From Gammaproteobacteria bacterium (GTDB lineage Bacteria; Pseudomonadota; Gammaproteobacteria; Pseudomonadales; Oleiphilaceae), in NCBI GenBank assembly GCA_029268325.1, contig JAJUGC010000183.1:1-5402 (forward strand): a DNA stretch of 5,402 nucleotides, written 5' to 3'. A model generated the notes under the pieces. The model was not told the DNA's origin, ran no database searches, and saw only the letters and a program-made list of their open reading frames with translations. The position numbers and the translations under genes are program-made. This document shows, in pieces, positions 1 through 5,383 of the stretch. Numbering within the stretch: the stretch's first letter is position 1; every line of letters starts with the position of its first letter.

Positions 1-131
1 AACTTCCTATGGCTTCCTTCAGACCCCACCGTTGGCCAGTGACGCCCTTGCCAGTCGGATTGTCTTCCCCTCAGTCGGGGTGACGCCATCTTCTTTCAGA
101 TGGCCGGGTTTGCCGGCTTCGCCGGGCAAAC
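1..131. other. Non-coding left edge with several consecutive inverted repeats
   Basis: I see no supportable gene here. The stretch holds a row of possible stem-loops: CCCC/GGGG (67-70 with 77-80), GCCATCT/AGATGGC (85-91 with 98-104, 6-nt loop), and a 10-bp stem with one bulged G at 108-131 (GTTTGCCGGC with GCCGGGCAAAC, loop TTC). Two short direct repeats also occur: GTGACGCC at 39-46 and 80-87, and CAGTCGG at 52-58 and 72-78. The last stem ends exactly where the A-run complementary to the terminator T-run begins. This could be the edge of a repeated or mobile element, or the structured 3' flank of a gene beyond the window. That is an impression from the structure only, without an identified family. 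Confidence 0.4.
108..131. repeat. Inverted repeat next to the terminator
   Basis: Bases 108-117 pair with 121-131 around the loop TTC, giving ten base pairs with one bulged G at 124. It lies immediately beyond the T-run of the terminator at 132-156, so leftward transcripts that read through would meet a second strong hairpin. Neither strand has a T-run after it, so I do not call it a terminator itself. Confidence 0.6.
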
Positions 132-156
132 AAAAAAGGGCTCCTAATAGGAGCCC
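132..156 (-). terminator. Rho-independent terminator of the acyl-CoA synthetase gene
   Basis: Read on the minus strand, GGGCTCCT (156-149) and AGGAGCCC (145-138) form a perfect 8-bp GC-rich stem with a 3-nt loop (or 7 bp with a 5-nt loop), followed directly by six T (137-132). It begins 34 nt past the stop codon at 191. There is no T-run on the other side, so it works only for leftward transcription. Confidence 0.92.
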
Positions 157-190
157 TGAAGACTGGAGAAGCAACAACGATGGAATGGCA

Positions 191-1816
191 TCAGGTCTGC
201 TTTGCCTGCTCCCGAAGCATGTACTTCTGGATTTTGCCGGTACTGGTCTTGGGGAGCTCCCCGAACACGATTTTGCGGGGAATCTTAAAGCCGGCCATGT
301 TCTCCCGGGCGAACTGAACCAGCTCTTCCTCGCTCAGGCTATAGCCATCTTTCAGGGTCACGAAAGCACAGGGCGTTTCCCCCCACTTTTCATCAGGACG
401 GGCTACCACCGCCACCTCCGACACTGCCGGATGCCGGTAGAGCACCTCTTCCACCTCAATGGAGGAAATGTTTTCGCCACCGGAAATGATGATGTCCTTG
501 GAGCGGTCACGAATCTCGATATAGCCGTCTTCATGCCATACCGCCAGGTCGCCGGTGTGGAACCAGCCACCCTCGAAGGCCTCCGCGGTGGCGCGCGGGT
601 TCTTCAGATAGCCCTTCATGATCAGGTTGCCGCGCATCATGATCTCGCCCATGGTGCTGCTATCTTTCGGCACGGGCTGCATGCTGATGGGGTCGGCCAC
701 CATGACATCTTCCAGCAACGGACTCTTCACGCCCTGACGGGACTTGATGCGCGCCCGCTCCTCCAAGGGAGCCTGATCCCACTCGGATTTCCAGGCACAG
801 GAAATGGCCGGGCCATAGCTTTCGGTCAGGCCGTAGACGTGGGTGACGGACATGCCCATGGCCTCCACTCCCGCTATCACGGAAGAAGGCGGCGCAGCGC
901 CGGCCGTCATGGCCTGGACAGAGTGCTCGATCCCCGCCTTCAGGCTATCGTCTGCGTTCTTGAGCAGGTTCAGGACAATGGGCGCGGCGCAGAAATGGGT
1001 CACGGTCTCTTGGCGGATCAAAGAGAAAATATCCTCAGCCCGAACATGGCGCAGGCATACGTTGACCCCTGCCAGGGCAGCCATGGTCCAGGGGAAGCAC
1101 CAGCCATTGCAATGGAACATGGGCAGGGTCCACAGGTAGGACGCATGGAGCGGCATCGCCCAGGACAAGGTCCAGTTGATCGCGTTCAGATACGCACCCC
1201 GGTGATGATAAACCACCCCTTTGGGATTACCCGTGGTACCGGATGTATAGTTCAGGGTAATGGCATCCCACTCATTCTCTGGTTTCACCCAGTCAAAGTC
1301 GGGATCCCCTTCCGCCACAAAGGCATCGTATTCCAGCTCGGAAACCAGGCGCCCCTCTTTGTATAGGGGATCATCAATGGAGACCACTAAAATCGGGCGC
1401 CCAATCATCTTGATCGCCTTCTCCGCCACCTCGGCGAACTCCCGGTCCACAAACAGGATCTTGGATTCGCCGTGCTGCAGGATAAAGGCAATCGCCTCGG
1501 CATCCAGGCGCGTATTGATGGCATTGAGTACCGCGCCGGCCATGGGAACGCCGAAGTGGGCTTCATACAGGGCTGGCGTATTAGGACAGAGAAATGAGAC
1601 CGTATCGCCCCGGCCGATGCCTCGTTGGGTCAGGCTCGAGGCCAGCTGCCGGCTGCGCTGGTAGACCTCCCCCCAGGTACGGCGGATCGGACCATGTACC
1701 AAAGCCGGATAGTCGGGATAGACAAAGGCTGAACGAGCCAGAAAGCTCAGCGGCGAGAGCGCCGTATAGTTCGCCGCATTGGCCTCCAGACCTGCATTGA
1801 AAATGTTGGGCTCCAT
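191..1816 (-). CDS. AMP-forming acyl-CoA synthetase (ANL superfamily, AAE/AlkK/DmdB-like)
   Basis: A 541-residue cytoplasmic enzyme predicted to activate a carboxylic acid with ATP to an acyl-adenylate and then transfer it to coenzyme A. The full set of ANL motifs is visible: the P-loop YTSGTTGNPKG (190-200), the aromatic-site motif LPMFHCNGW (231-239), YGLTES (328-333), TGD (421-423), the hinge region DRSKDIIISGGENISSIEVE (437-456), and the C-terminal catalytic lysine K528 in PKTSTGKIQK. Length is normal for the family. The N-terminus (NYTALSPLSFLARSA..., then PNTPALYEAHFGVPMAGAVLNAINTRLD) resembles the group holding plant acyl-activating enzymes, medium-chain AlkK and methylmercaptopropionate-CoA ligase DmdB; sequence alone does not decide between short/medium-chain fatty acid and other substrates. 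The ATG at 1816 is preceded by GAGGA (1831-1827), with a slightly long 10-nt spacing. A terminator follows 34 nt after the TGA stop. It lies 235 bp beyond the three-gene operon on the same strand and looks like its own unit. The family is certain, the substrate is not. Confidence 0.96.
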   Translation of the reverse strand: MEPNIFNAGLEANAANYTALSPLSFLARSAFVYPDYPALVHGPIRRTWGEVYQRSRQLASSLTQRGIGRGDTVSFLCPNTPALYEAHFGVPMAGAVLNAINTRLDAEAIAFILQHGESKILFVDREFAEVAEKAIKMIGRPILVVSIDDPLYKEGRLVSELEYDAFVAEGDPDFDWVKPENEWDAITLNYTSGTTGNPKGVVYHHRGAYLNAINWTLSWAMPLHASYLWTLPMFHCNGWCFPWTMAALAGVNVCLRHVRAEDIFSLIRQETVTHFCAAPIVLNLLKNADDSLKAGIEHSVQAMTAGAAPPSSVIAGVEAMGMSVTHVYGLTESYGPAISCAWKSEWDQAPLEERARIKSRQGVKSPLLEDVMVADPISMQPVPKDSSTMGEIMMRGNLIMKGYLKNPRATAEAFEGGWFHTGDLAVWHEDGYIEIRDRSKDIIISGGENISSIEVEEVLYRHPAVSEVAVVARPDEKWGETPCAFVTLKDGYSLSEEELVQFARENMAGFKIPRKIVFGELPKTSTGKIQKYMLREQAKQT

Positions 1817-2051
1817 TGTTCTTGTATCCTCGTTTTTTTGCAGAGTAATACCCCGAGAATAGAAAGTCCGCCCTGGGTTGGAAATTCGACTTTGGTCGCA
1901 GGAAGCAACCTGCCGGATCGGCTGGCCGCACCCGGCCTCGCGAACTTACGGGCACACCTAAGCAAATGGTAGGGAACGGACACTCCAGATAACAGGAGGC
2001 CGGGTCAAGGCGGTAGAAAACCAGGAACTGGGGCTGGCAGCCGGCAACGGC
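1817..2051. other. 235-bp intergenic spacer
   Basis: This spacer separates the ATP-grasp gene from the acyl-CoA synthetase gene. It holds the promoter candidate at 1856-1884, the ribosome binding site at 1827-1831, small hairpins at 1887-1898 (CGAC-TTTG-GTCG) and 1898-1913 (GCAGG-AAGCAA-CCTGC), and a short stem CCAG-TTC-CTGG followed by TTTT on the minus strand (2031-2017). That last stem is only a poor terminator candidate for the upstream operon. I see no credible gene in it. Confidence 0.5.
1856..1884 (-). promoter_or_regulatory. Weak candidate sigma-70 promoter for the acyl-CoA synthetase gene
   Basis: On the minus strand, TTTCCA (1884-1879, 4 of 6 matches to TTGACA) is followed after exactly 17 nt by TATTCT (1861-1856, 4 of 6 matches to TATAAT). 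Transcription would start near 1849, giving a leader of about 33 nt that contains the GAGGA ribosome binding site at 1831-1827. The 235-bp gap to the upstream gene makes a separate promoter likely, but this match is only moderate and others are possible. Confidence 0.3.
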
Positions 2052-2066
2052 CTAGGCCATTGCCGG
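2041..2066. repeat. 26-bp near-perfect palindrome spanning the ATP-grasp stop codon
   Basis: CCGGCAA (2041-2047) is the exact reverse complement of TTGCCGG (2060-2066). Between them the self-complementary GGCCTAGGCC (2049-2058) shares the same centre, 2053.5. Only one position pair (2048/2059) fails to match. The TAG stop codon of the ATP-grasp gene (2054-2052) lies at the centre. In RNA it would form a stable hairpin with a CUAG loop. No T-run follows directly; the nearest is TTTT about 20 nt further left. It may protect the 3' end of the operon mRNA, help termination, or be a protein-binding site. Confidence 0.7.
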
Positions 2067-3041
2067 GAACATTTCATTGGGAATTTCCGGGGCCGCCGTA
2101 GCGAACTCCCGCATTACATAGCGGACGCGGCTGTCTGGCGAGCCATGGCGTATTTGCAAGGACTCGATATGGCGCAGCCGCGGCAGCAGGCCGCAGCCAT
2201 TGGCGACCTGGATCGCCAGTCCCGGGCGAGCATTGAGCTCAAGCAGCAAAGGCCCTCGCTTGGCATCCAGCACCAGGTCGGTACCGATATAGCCCAGCCC
2301 GGTCATTTCATAGCAGCGGGCGGCCAGGTTCAGCATTTCCGTCCAATTGGGTACCTGAATCCTGTCGAACCCCATCCCCGTGTCGGGATGCTGCTTGATC
2401 GGCCTGGAGAACTGCACGGCATTCAGGCAGCGCCCCGTCGCGATATCCAGGCCCACCCCCACGGCCCCCTGGTGCAGGTTGGCTTTACCGTCGGAGGCAT
2501 GGGTGGCCAGGCGCAACATTGCCATCACCGGATAGCCCTTGAAGACGATGACGCGGATATCCGGCACGCCCTCATGGGAATAACCGGCAAACACGGGATC
2601 GAACTCGATCAACTCCTCGATAATGGCCACATCCGGAGAACCGCTCAGGGAATAAAGCCCCGCCAGTGTGTTGGTCAGGTGGCGCTCGATATCTTCCAAG
2701 GTGACCTCCGCACCGGAGGCCTTCACGAAGTTGTCCTCCCGGCGACCGATAATCACCAGGATGCCTTTCCCACCTGAGCCCTTGGCGGGCTTGATGGCGA
2801 AGCCCCCCTGGATGCGGTTCAGCAACTGCCCGACCTTGCTGATTTCATACTGATGCTGGATCACATAGTACAACCGGGGGGTCACCACACCGGCCTGCTG
2901 GGCCAGCAACTTGGTGCGGAGCTTGTTATCCACCAGCGGGAACAGGTGGCGCGGATTGTAGCGGCCAATATAGGACACGTTACGGCTATTCATTCCCAGG
3001 ATTCCCGAACGTGCCAGGGCCATCGGACTGACTGCAAACAT
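2052..3041 (-). CDS. RimK-related ATP-grasp ligase (alpha-L-glutamate ligase-like protein)
   Basis: A 329-residue cytoplasmic ATP-grasp enzyme of the RimK-related subfamily, predicted to form an amide bond between an amino acid (by analogy with RimK, glutamate) and a carboxyl acceptor using ATP. Visible landmarks are a conserved N-terminal stretch (LGMNSRNVSYIGRYNPR, about 15-31), the ATP-binding loop FAIKPAKGSGGKGI (81-94, with K84), the IIEELI strand (140-145), DIRVIVF (161-167), GTDLV (253-257) and the metal-binding ELNARPGL (268-275, with E268 and N270). All core residues are present, so it should be active. Its ATG overlaps the stop of the upstream membrane-protein gene by one base (TGATG), and a GAGG sits 8 nt upstream inside that gene, which supports this start and translational coupling. 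No signal peptide or membrane segment is seen. Known relatives sit next to the same 7TM and retropepsin-like partners. The true amino acid and acceptor are not known to me. Confidence 0.93.
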   Translation of the reverse strand: MFAVSPMALARSGILGMNSRNVSYIGRYNPRHLFPLVDNKLRTKLLAQQAGVVTPRLYYVIQHQYEISKVGQLLNRIQGGFAIKPAKGSGGKGILVIIGRREDNFVKASGAEVTLEDIERHLTNTLAGLYSLSGSPDVAIIEELIEFDPVFAGYSHEGVPDIRVIVFKGYPVMAMLRLATHASDGKANLHQGAVGVGLDIATGRCLNAVQFSRPIKQHPDTGMGFDRIQVPNWTEMLNLAARCYEMTGLGYIGTDLVLDAKRGPLLLELNARPGLAIQVANGCGLLPRLRHIESLQIRHGSPDSRVRYVMREFATAAPEIPNEMFPAMA

Positions 3042-4555
3042 CAGGAAGACCTCACCATGGCTCGGAACCGGCGCAACTCGGACAGTTTATAGCCCGTGTA
3101 TTGCCCCATCAGGAGTGTCAGTGCCAGCAGCACCAGGTGCAGCTCCGGGAAGTTGAAGCTCAGATAGCTCACCTGGGCGGAACTCATGAGCAAATAAGCC
3201 AGAACCGCCACCAGCAGGCTGCCGCCGCCCTGCTTCACCACCTCACTGGGCCCTTCTTCCTCCCACAGAATGGACATCCGCTCGATGGTCCAGGCGATAA
3301 TGATCATCGGGAAGAAGGTAATGGTCATGCCCGTGTCAAAGCCCAGCTCATAGCCCACCAGGCTCAGGATGGCGATCAGGAACACCACCAGGATCACCAG
3401 GGTGGCAATCCGCGCCACGAGCAACAGGTTCAGGCGCGATAAGTAGCCCCGTAGCAAAAGCCCCAGGGCCACGATGGTGACAAAGCTGATTAACCCGGTC
3501 CAAAGGGAGGTCTGCAGAAACGCCAGGGCGATCAGAACCGGCATGAAGGTACCGGACGTCCGAATCCCCACCATGATCCGCATGAACACCACCACCAAAG
3601 CGCCAATGGGCAACAGCAAGAGCATCTTGAACACACTTTGCTCTTCGATGGGCAGGCGGTGGATCCCCAGGAACGCAAAGCTGCTGCTGTTGACCTTGTC
3701 CTGGGCCAACTGCAGGGTTGGGATCGACTGGTGGATCATGGAAAAGCTGACCCGGGAGTTACGCCCGCCCGTCACATCCAGGAGCGAATCGCTGCCCCGG
3801 TGCCAAAGCAGGACGTTATCCGGCAGCCCTTGCTCGCCCGTGGCCGGGTCAAACACCAGCCAACGGTTGTCGGCAAAGATCTCGATCAGTGGAGTCAGGC
3901 TCTGGCGACGGCGGGCATCTTCCAGGGTCAACCCCATGGACACCCGGGCCGGGATGCCCGCCTGGTTCAGCAGTTTCTCCAGTACCACAACCTGGGGACC
4001 GGAGTTTCTCAGCAAGGTAGCGTTCTGGCTGGGGCTGGAGCTCATCACCAGCTTGATGATTTCCCGGGCCATGCTTTCCGGAGTGCTGGAGCGCCGGCCG
4101 GCACTTTCCAGTACCTGGGCGGCCGCCATGCCTTCAGATTCGTTCCAATAGACCTTGGCCGGCTGGGGAATGGTGGCAATCGGCAAGGTGGCCGCAGCCT
4201 CGGAGTCTTCCACCAGTTGTACCCGGTAATACAGGGTCTGTGAGCCGTCCGCCGAACGGGTTGTCCACTCGCCACGGCGGTTGCCGTCACGCTGGATGAT
4301 GGAAAAACCATAGCCAGGGGATGCGGCCTGCTCGGTGTAGACCCGGAACCCTGGCGGGGAGTCCGGAAGATCCAGGCTCACCAAAACAGGTCCGTTTTCC
4401 GCCATAAAGTCGATCCGGGCCTCAATCAGCCACACGGAAGTCTGTTCTCCTGGCTGGAGCGGAATATCAAACTGGGTATGGCGGAGCCAGGCAATGGAGA
4501 GTCCTGTGACGATCAGCATCAGGACGATCACATAAAAGGGAGTACGAGACGTCAT
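3041..4555 (-). CDS. Inactive transglutaminase-like protein fused to seven transmembrane helices
   Basis: A 504-residue inner-membrane protein. One N-terminal helix (about 7-24) is followed by a periplasmic region (about 25-308) containing a transglutaminase-like fold, best seen at LLNQAGIPARVSMGL (195-209) and NRWLVFDPATG (230-240). Then come seven hydrophobic segments near 309-330, 334-349, 352-369, 376-400, 408-423, 445-463 and 470-488, and a basic cytoplasmic tail. This matches the family pair Transglut_i_TM plus 7TM_transglut. The whole protein contains no cysteine, and the usual catalytic His position is replaced (TPLIEI where active enzymes have HAWVEV). Only the Asp of FDP (D236) remains, so it cannot be a classical transglutaminase and more likely binds peptides. 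The start at 4555 has GGAG 4 nt upstream. It follows the protease gene by 21 bp and overlaps the ligase gene by one base. A sensing, scaffolding or transport role is inference. Confidence 0.94.
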   Translation of the reverse strand: MTSRTPFYVIVLMLIVTGLSIAWLRHTQFDIPLQPGEQTSVWLIEARIDFMAENGPVLVSLDLPDSPPGFRVYTEQAASPGYGFSIIQRDGNRRGEWTTRSADGSQTLYYRVQLVEDSEAAATLPIATIPQPAKVYWNESEGMAAAQVLESAGRRSSTPESMAREIIKLVMSSSPSQNATLLRNSGPQVVVLEKLLNQAGIPARVSMGLTLEDARRRQSLTPLIEIFADNRWLVFDPATGEQGLPDNVLLWHRGSDSLLDVTGGRNSRVSFSMIHQSIPTLQLAQDKVNSSSFAFLGIHRLPIEEQSVFKMLLLLPIGALVVVFMRIMVGIRTSGTFMPVLIALAFLQTSLWTGLISFVTIVALGLLLRGYLSRLNLLLVARIATLVILVVFLIAILSLVGYELGFDTGMTITFFPMIIIAWTIERMSILWEEEGPSEVVKQGGGSLLVAVLAYLLMSSAQVSYLSFNFPELHLVLLALTLLMGQYTGYKLSELRRFRAMVRSS

Positions 4556-4566
4556 AAATCTCCACT

Positions 4567-4585
4567 ACCCCCTGCTTTAGGGGGT
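4567..4585 (-). repeat. Stem-loop over the stop codon of the protease gene, next to the following ribosome binding site
   Basis: On the minus strand, ACCCCCT (4585-4579) pairs perfectly with AGGGGGT (4573-4567) around the loop AAAGC. The TAA stop (4579-4577) lies at the top of the stem and in the loop. The ribosome binding site of the next gene (GGAG, start 4555) begins only a few bases after the stem. There is no T-run, so it is not a terminator. It could set the expression ratio between the two genes, act as an RNA processing site, or couple translation of the second gene to ribosomes reaching the stop. Confidence 0.7.
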
Positions 4586-5332
4586 GGTTTTGGGGGGAGC
4601 GATTCGGGTTTGGGCGACATCAACAACCATCAGGTCCTTGAGGATGTTGCGTCCGATCAGCAGCGGAAAGTCCAGGTGCGCACGGTTGGTCAGGGTAAAT
4701 TCCGCCATTTGGGATACATTACCCAACGTAAAATGTAGCTCAATGACCGGGCGCCGCTCGCCATCTTCCGTGGTGGACTGGATAATGCGGGCATAGCGCA
4801 CGACTTTTGCCTCAATCTGCAGGTCTTCCTTGGTTTCCGGATGGGAGAGGTCGAAACGCACCCAATCCACGCCGTTGCGCTCGAACTTCTGCAAGTTGCT
4901 GGCATGCAGGGAGGCGGTTGTGGCACCGGTGTCGATTCGGGCCGGAATCTGAATCCCGGGCGGGGACAACAGGACATCCTCGATCGCCCCCACAATCTGC
5001 TTGCCCGACTGGACATCCACCACGGGCTGTTTCGAGGTGGGAACCGCAGGACAGCTCAGCTTCGGCTGGGGAGGACAGGAAGGTGGTTCCACACGGCTGC
5101 GGATTTCTTCCGAGAGTTGCAGAACAACACTTTCCTGGACTTCCGCCAACTCTTCACGGGTCGGCTGCCGTTCGGCCAATGTCAGAATCTGCTGATCTAG
5201 TTGTTCCAGGCGGGATTCCAGGGAATTGAGGTTGGCTTTGTCTATCAGCAAGTGCTCCGGCGAACAAGCGCTCAAGCAGGCTGACAGCAGTAGTAGGGTA
5301 GCGGTTTTGAAGAAAGGGCTGCTGTTTTTCAT
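4577..5332 (-). CDS. Retropepsin-like aspartic protease lipoprotein (PF05618/RimB family, often labelled ATP-dependent zinc protease)
   Basis: A 251-residue predicted lipoprotein. It starts with a basic end and hydrophobic core and has two consecutive LSAC lipoboxes (16-19 and 20-23). Cleavage before C23 is the more likely choice, and Ser at +2 predicts outer-membrane sorting. A coiled-coil-like stretch follows (about 33-80, e.g. LNSLESRLEQLDQQI), then a proline-rich linker with two cysteines (C86, C94). The C-terminal domain (about 110-245) carries the family's GKQIVGAIEDVLLSPPG start, the catalytic-type ARIDTGATTASLHA (D134-T135-G136) and FPLLIGRNIL (222-231). Retropepsins act as dimers because each chain supplies one DTG. 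The common name 'zinc protease' is probably misleading, since no zinc motif is visible. The shorter RimB accompanies RimK in pseudomonads, which fits the ligase encoded downstream. The ATG at 5332 is preceded not by a Shine-Dalgarno sequence but by one arm of an inverted repeat. The signal peptide begins at this Met, which supports the start. Substrate unknown. Confidence 0.92.
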   Translation of the reverse strand: MKNSSPFFKTATLLLLSACLSACSPEHLLIDKANLNSLESRLEQLDQQILTLAERQPTREELAEVQESVVLQLSEEIRSRVEPPSCPPQPKLSCPAVPTSKQPVVDVQSGKQIVGAIEDVLLSPPGIQIPARIDTGATTASLHASNLQKFERNGVDWVRFDLSHPETKEDLQIEAKVVRYARIIQSTTEDGERRPVIELHFTLGNVSQMAEFTLTNRAHLDFPLLIGRNILKDLMVVDVAQTRIAPPKTTP

Positions 5333-5383
5333 GGCGGAATTCTAATTGATCACTTTAGTGAGACACGAATGTAGAATTCCGCC
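5333..5383. promoter_or_regulatory. Perfect 12-bp inverted repeat touching the first start codon of the operon
   Basis: GGCGGAATTCTA (5333-5344) is the exact reverse complement of TAGAATTCCGCC (5372-5383), with a 27-bp spacer. In leftward mRNA the inner arm lies directly against the AUG at 5332, where a ribosome binding site is expected, and no GGAG-like sequence is present. A transcript starting upstream would therefore hide its initiation region in a hairpin. Alternatively, TAGAAT (5344-5339, 5 of 6 matches to the -10 consensus) lies 6 nt before the start codon and could give a leaderless mRNA, although I find no good -35 at 16-18 nt. Each arm contains the self-complementary GAATTC. Confidence 0.65.
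5350..5361. promoter_or_regulatory. Small palindrome TCACT-TT-AGTGA, possible operator
   Basis: A perfect 5-bp inverted repeat with a 2-bp centre lies inside the spacer of the larger inverted repeat, 18-29 bp upstream of the protease start codon. If the TAGAAT at 5344-5339 is a real -10 element, this palindrome would occupy the promoter spacer, a usual place for a repressor site. In RNA it is too tight to be a good hairpin. I do not recognise the regulator. Confidence 0.35.

Noticed and set aside
32..1366. Long plus-strand open frame of 444 codons
   Set aside because: It lies antisense to the acyl-CoA synthetase, which has every family motif. The translated frame has no recognisable domain, is rich in His, Gly and Arg as expected of a shadow frame in GC-rich DNA, and begins in the hairpin-rich left edge.
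1581..1983. Minus-strand open frames of 124 and 78 codons across the 1817-1983 spacer
   Set aside because: They run out of frame into the start of the acyl-CoA synthetase, have no family features, and contain its promoter candidate and ribosome binding site.
2017..2031. CCAG-TTC-CTGG followed by TTTT on the minus strand as a terminator for the three-gene operon
   Set aside because: A stem of only 4 bp and a short T-run are too weak to call. It is mentioned only as part of the spacer.
2145..2777. Plus-strand open frame of 210 codons
   Set aside because: It is antisense to the ATP-grasp gene, whose ATP- and metal-binding motifs are intact. The His/Gln-rich product looks like a shadow.
3474..4243. 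Overlapping plus-strand open frames of 225 and 201 codons
   Set aside because: Both are antisense to the membrane-protein gene, in two frames of the same stretch, without domain-like sequence or a convincing ribosome binding site.
3041..4555. Active transglutaminase or protease in the membrane protein
   Set aside because: No cysteine is present and the His position is replaced, so the classical catalytic triad cannot form.
191..5332. One four-gene operon including the acyl-CoA synthetase
   Set aside because: A 235-bp spacer with a palindrome at the upstream stop and a promoter candidate separates it, and no functional link is apparent. Partial read-through cannot be excluded.
5333..5383. 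Reading the 12-bp inverted repeat as terminal repeats of an insertion sequence
   Set aside because: The arms enclose only 27 bp, no transposase or target-site duplication is visible, and the repeat touches the start codon of an intact gene.
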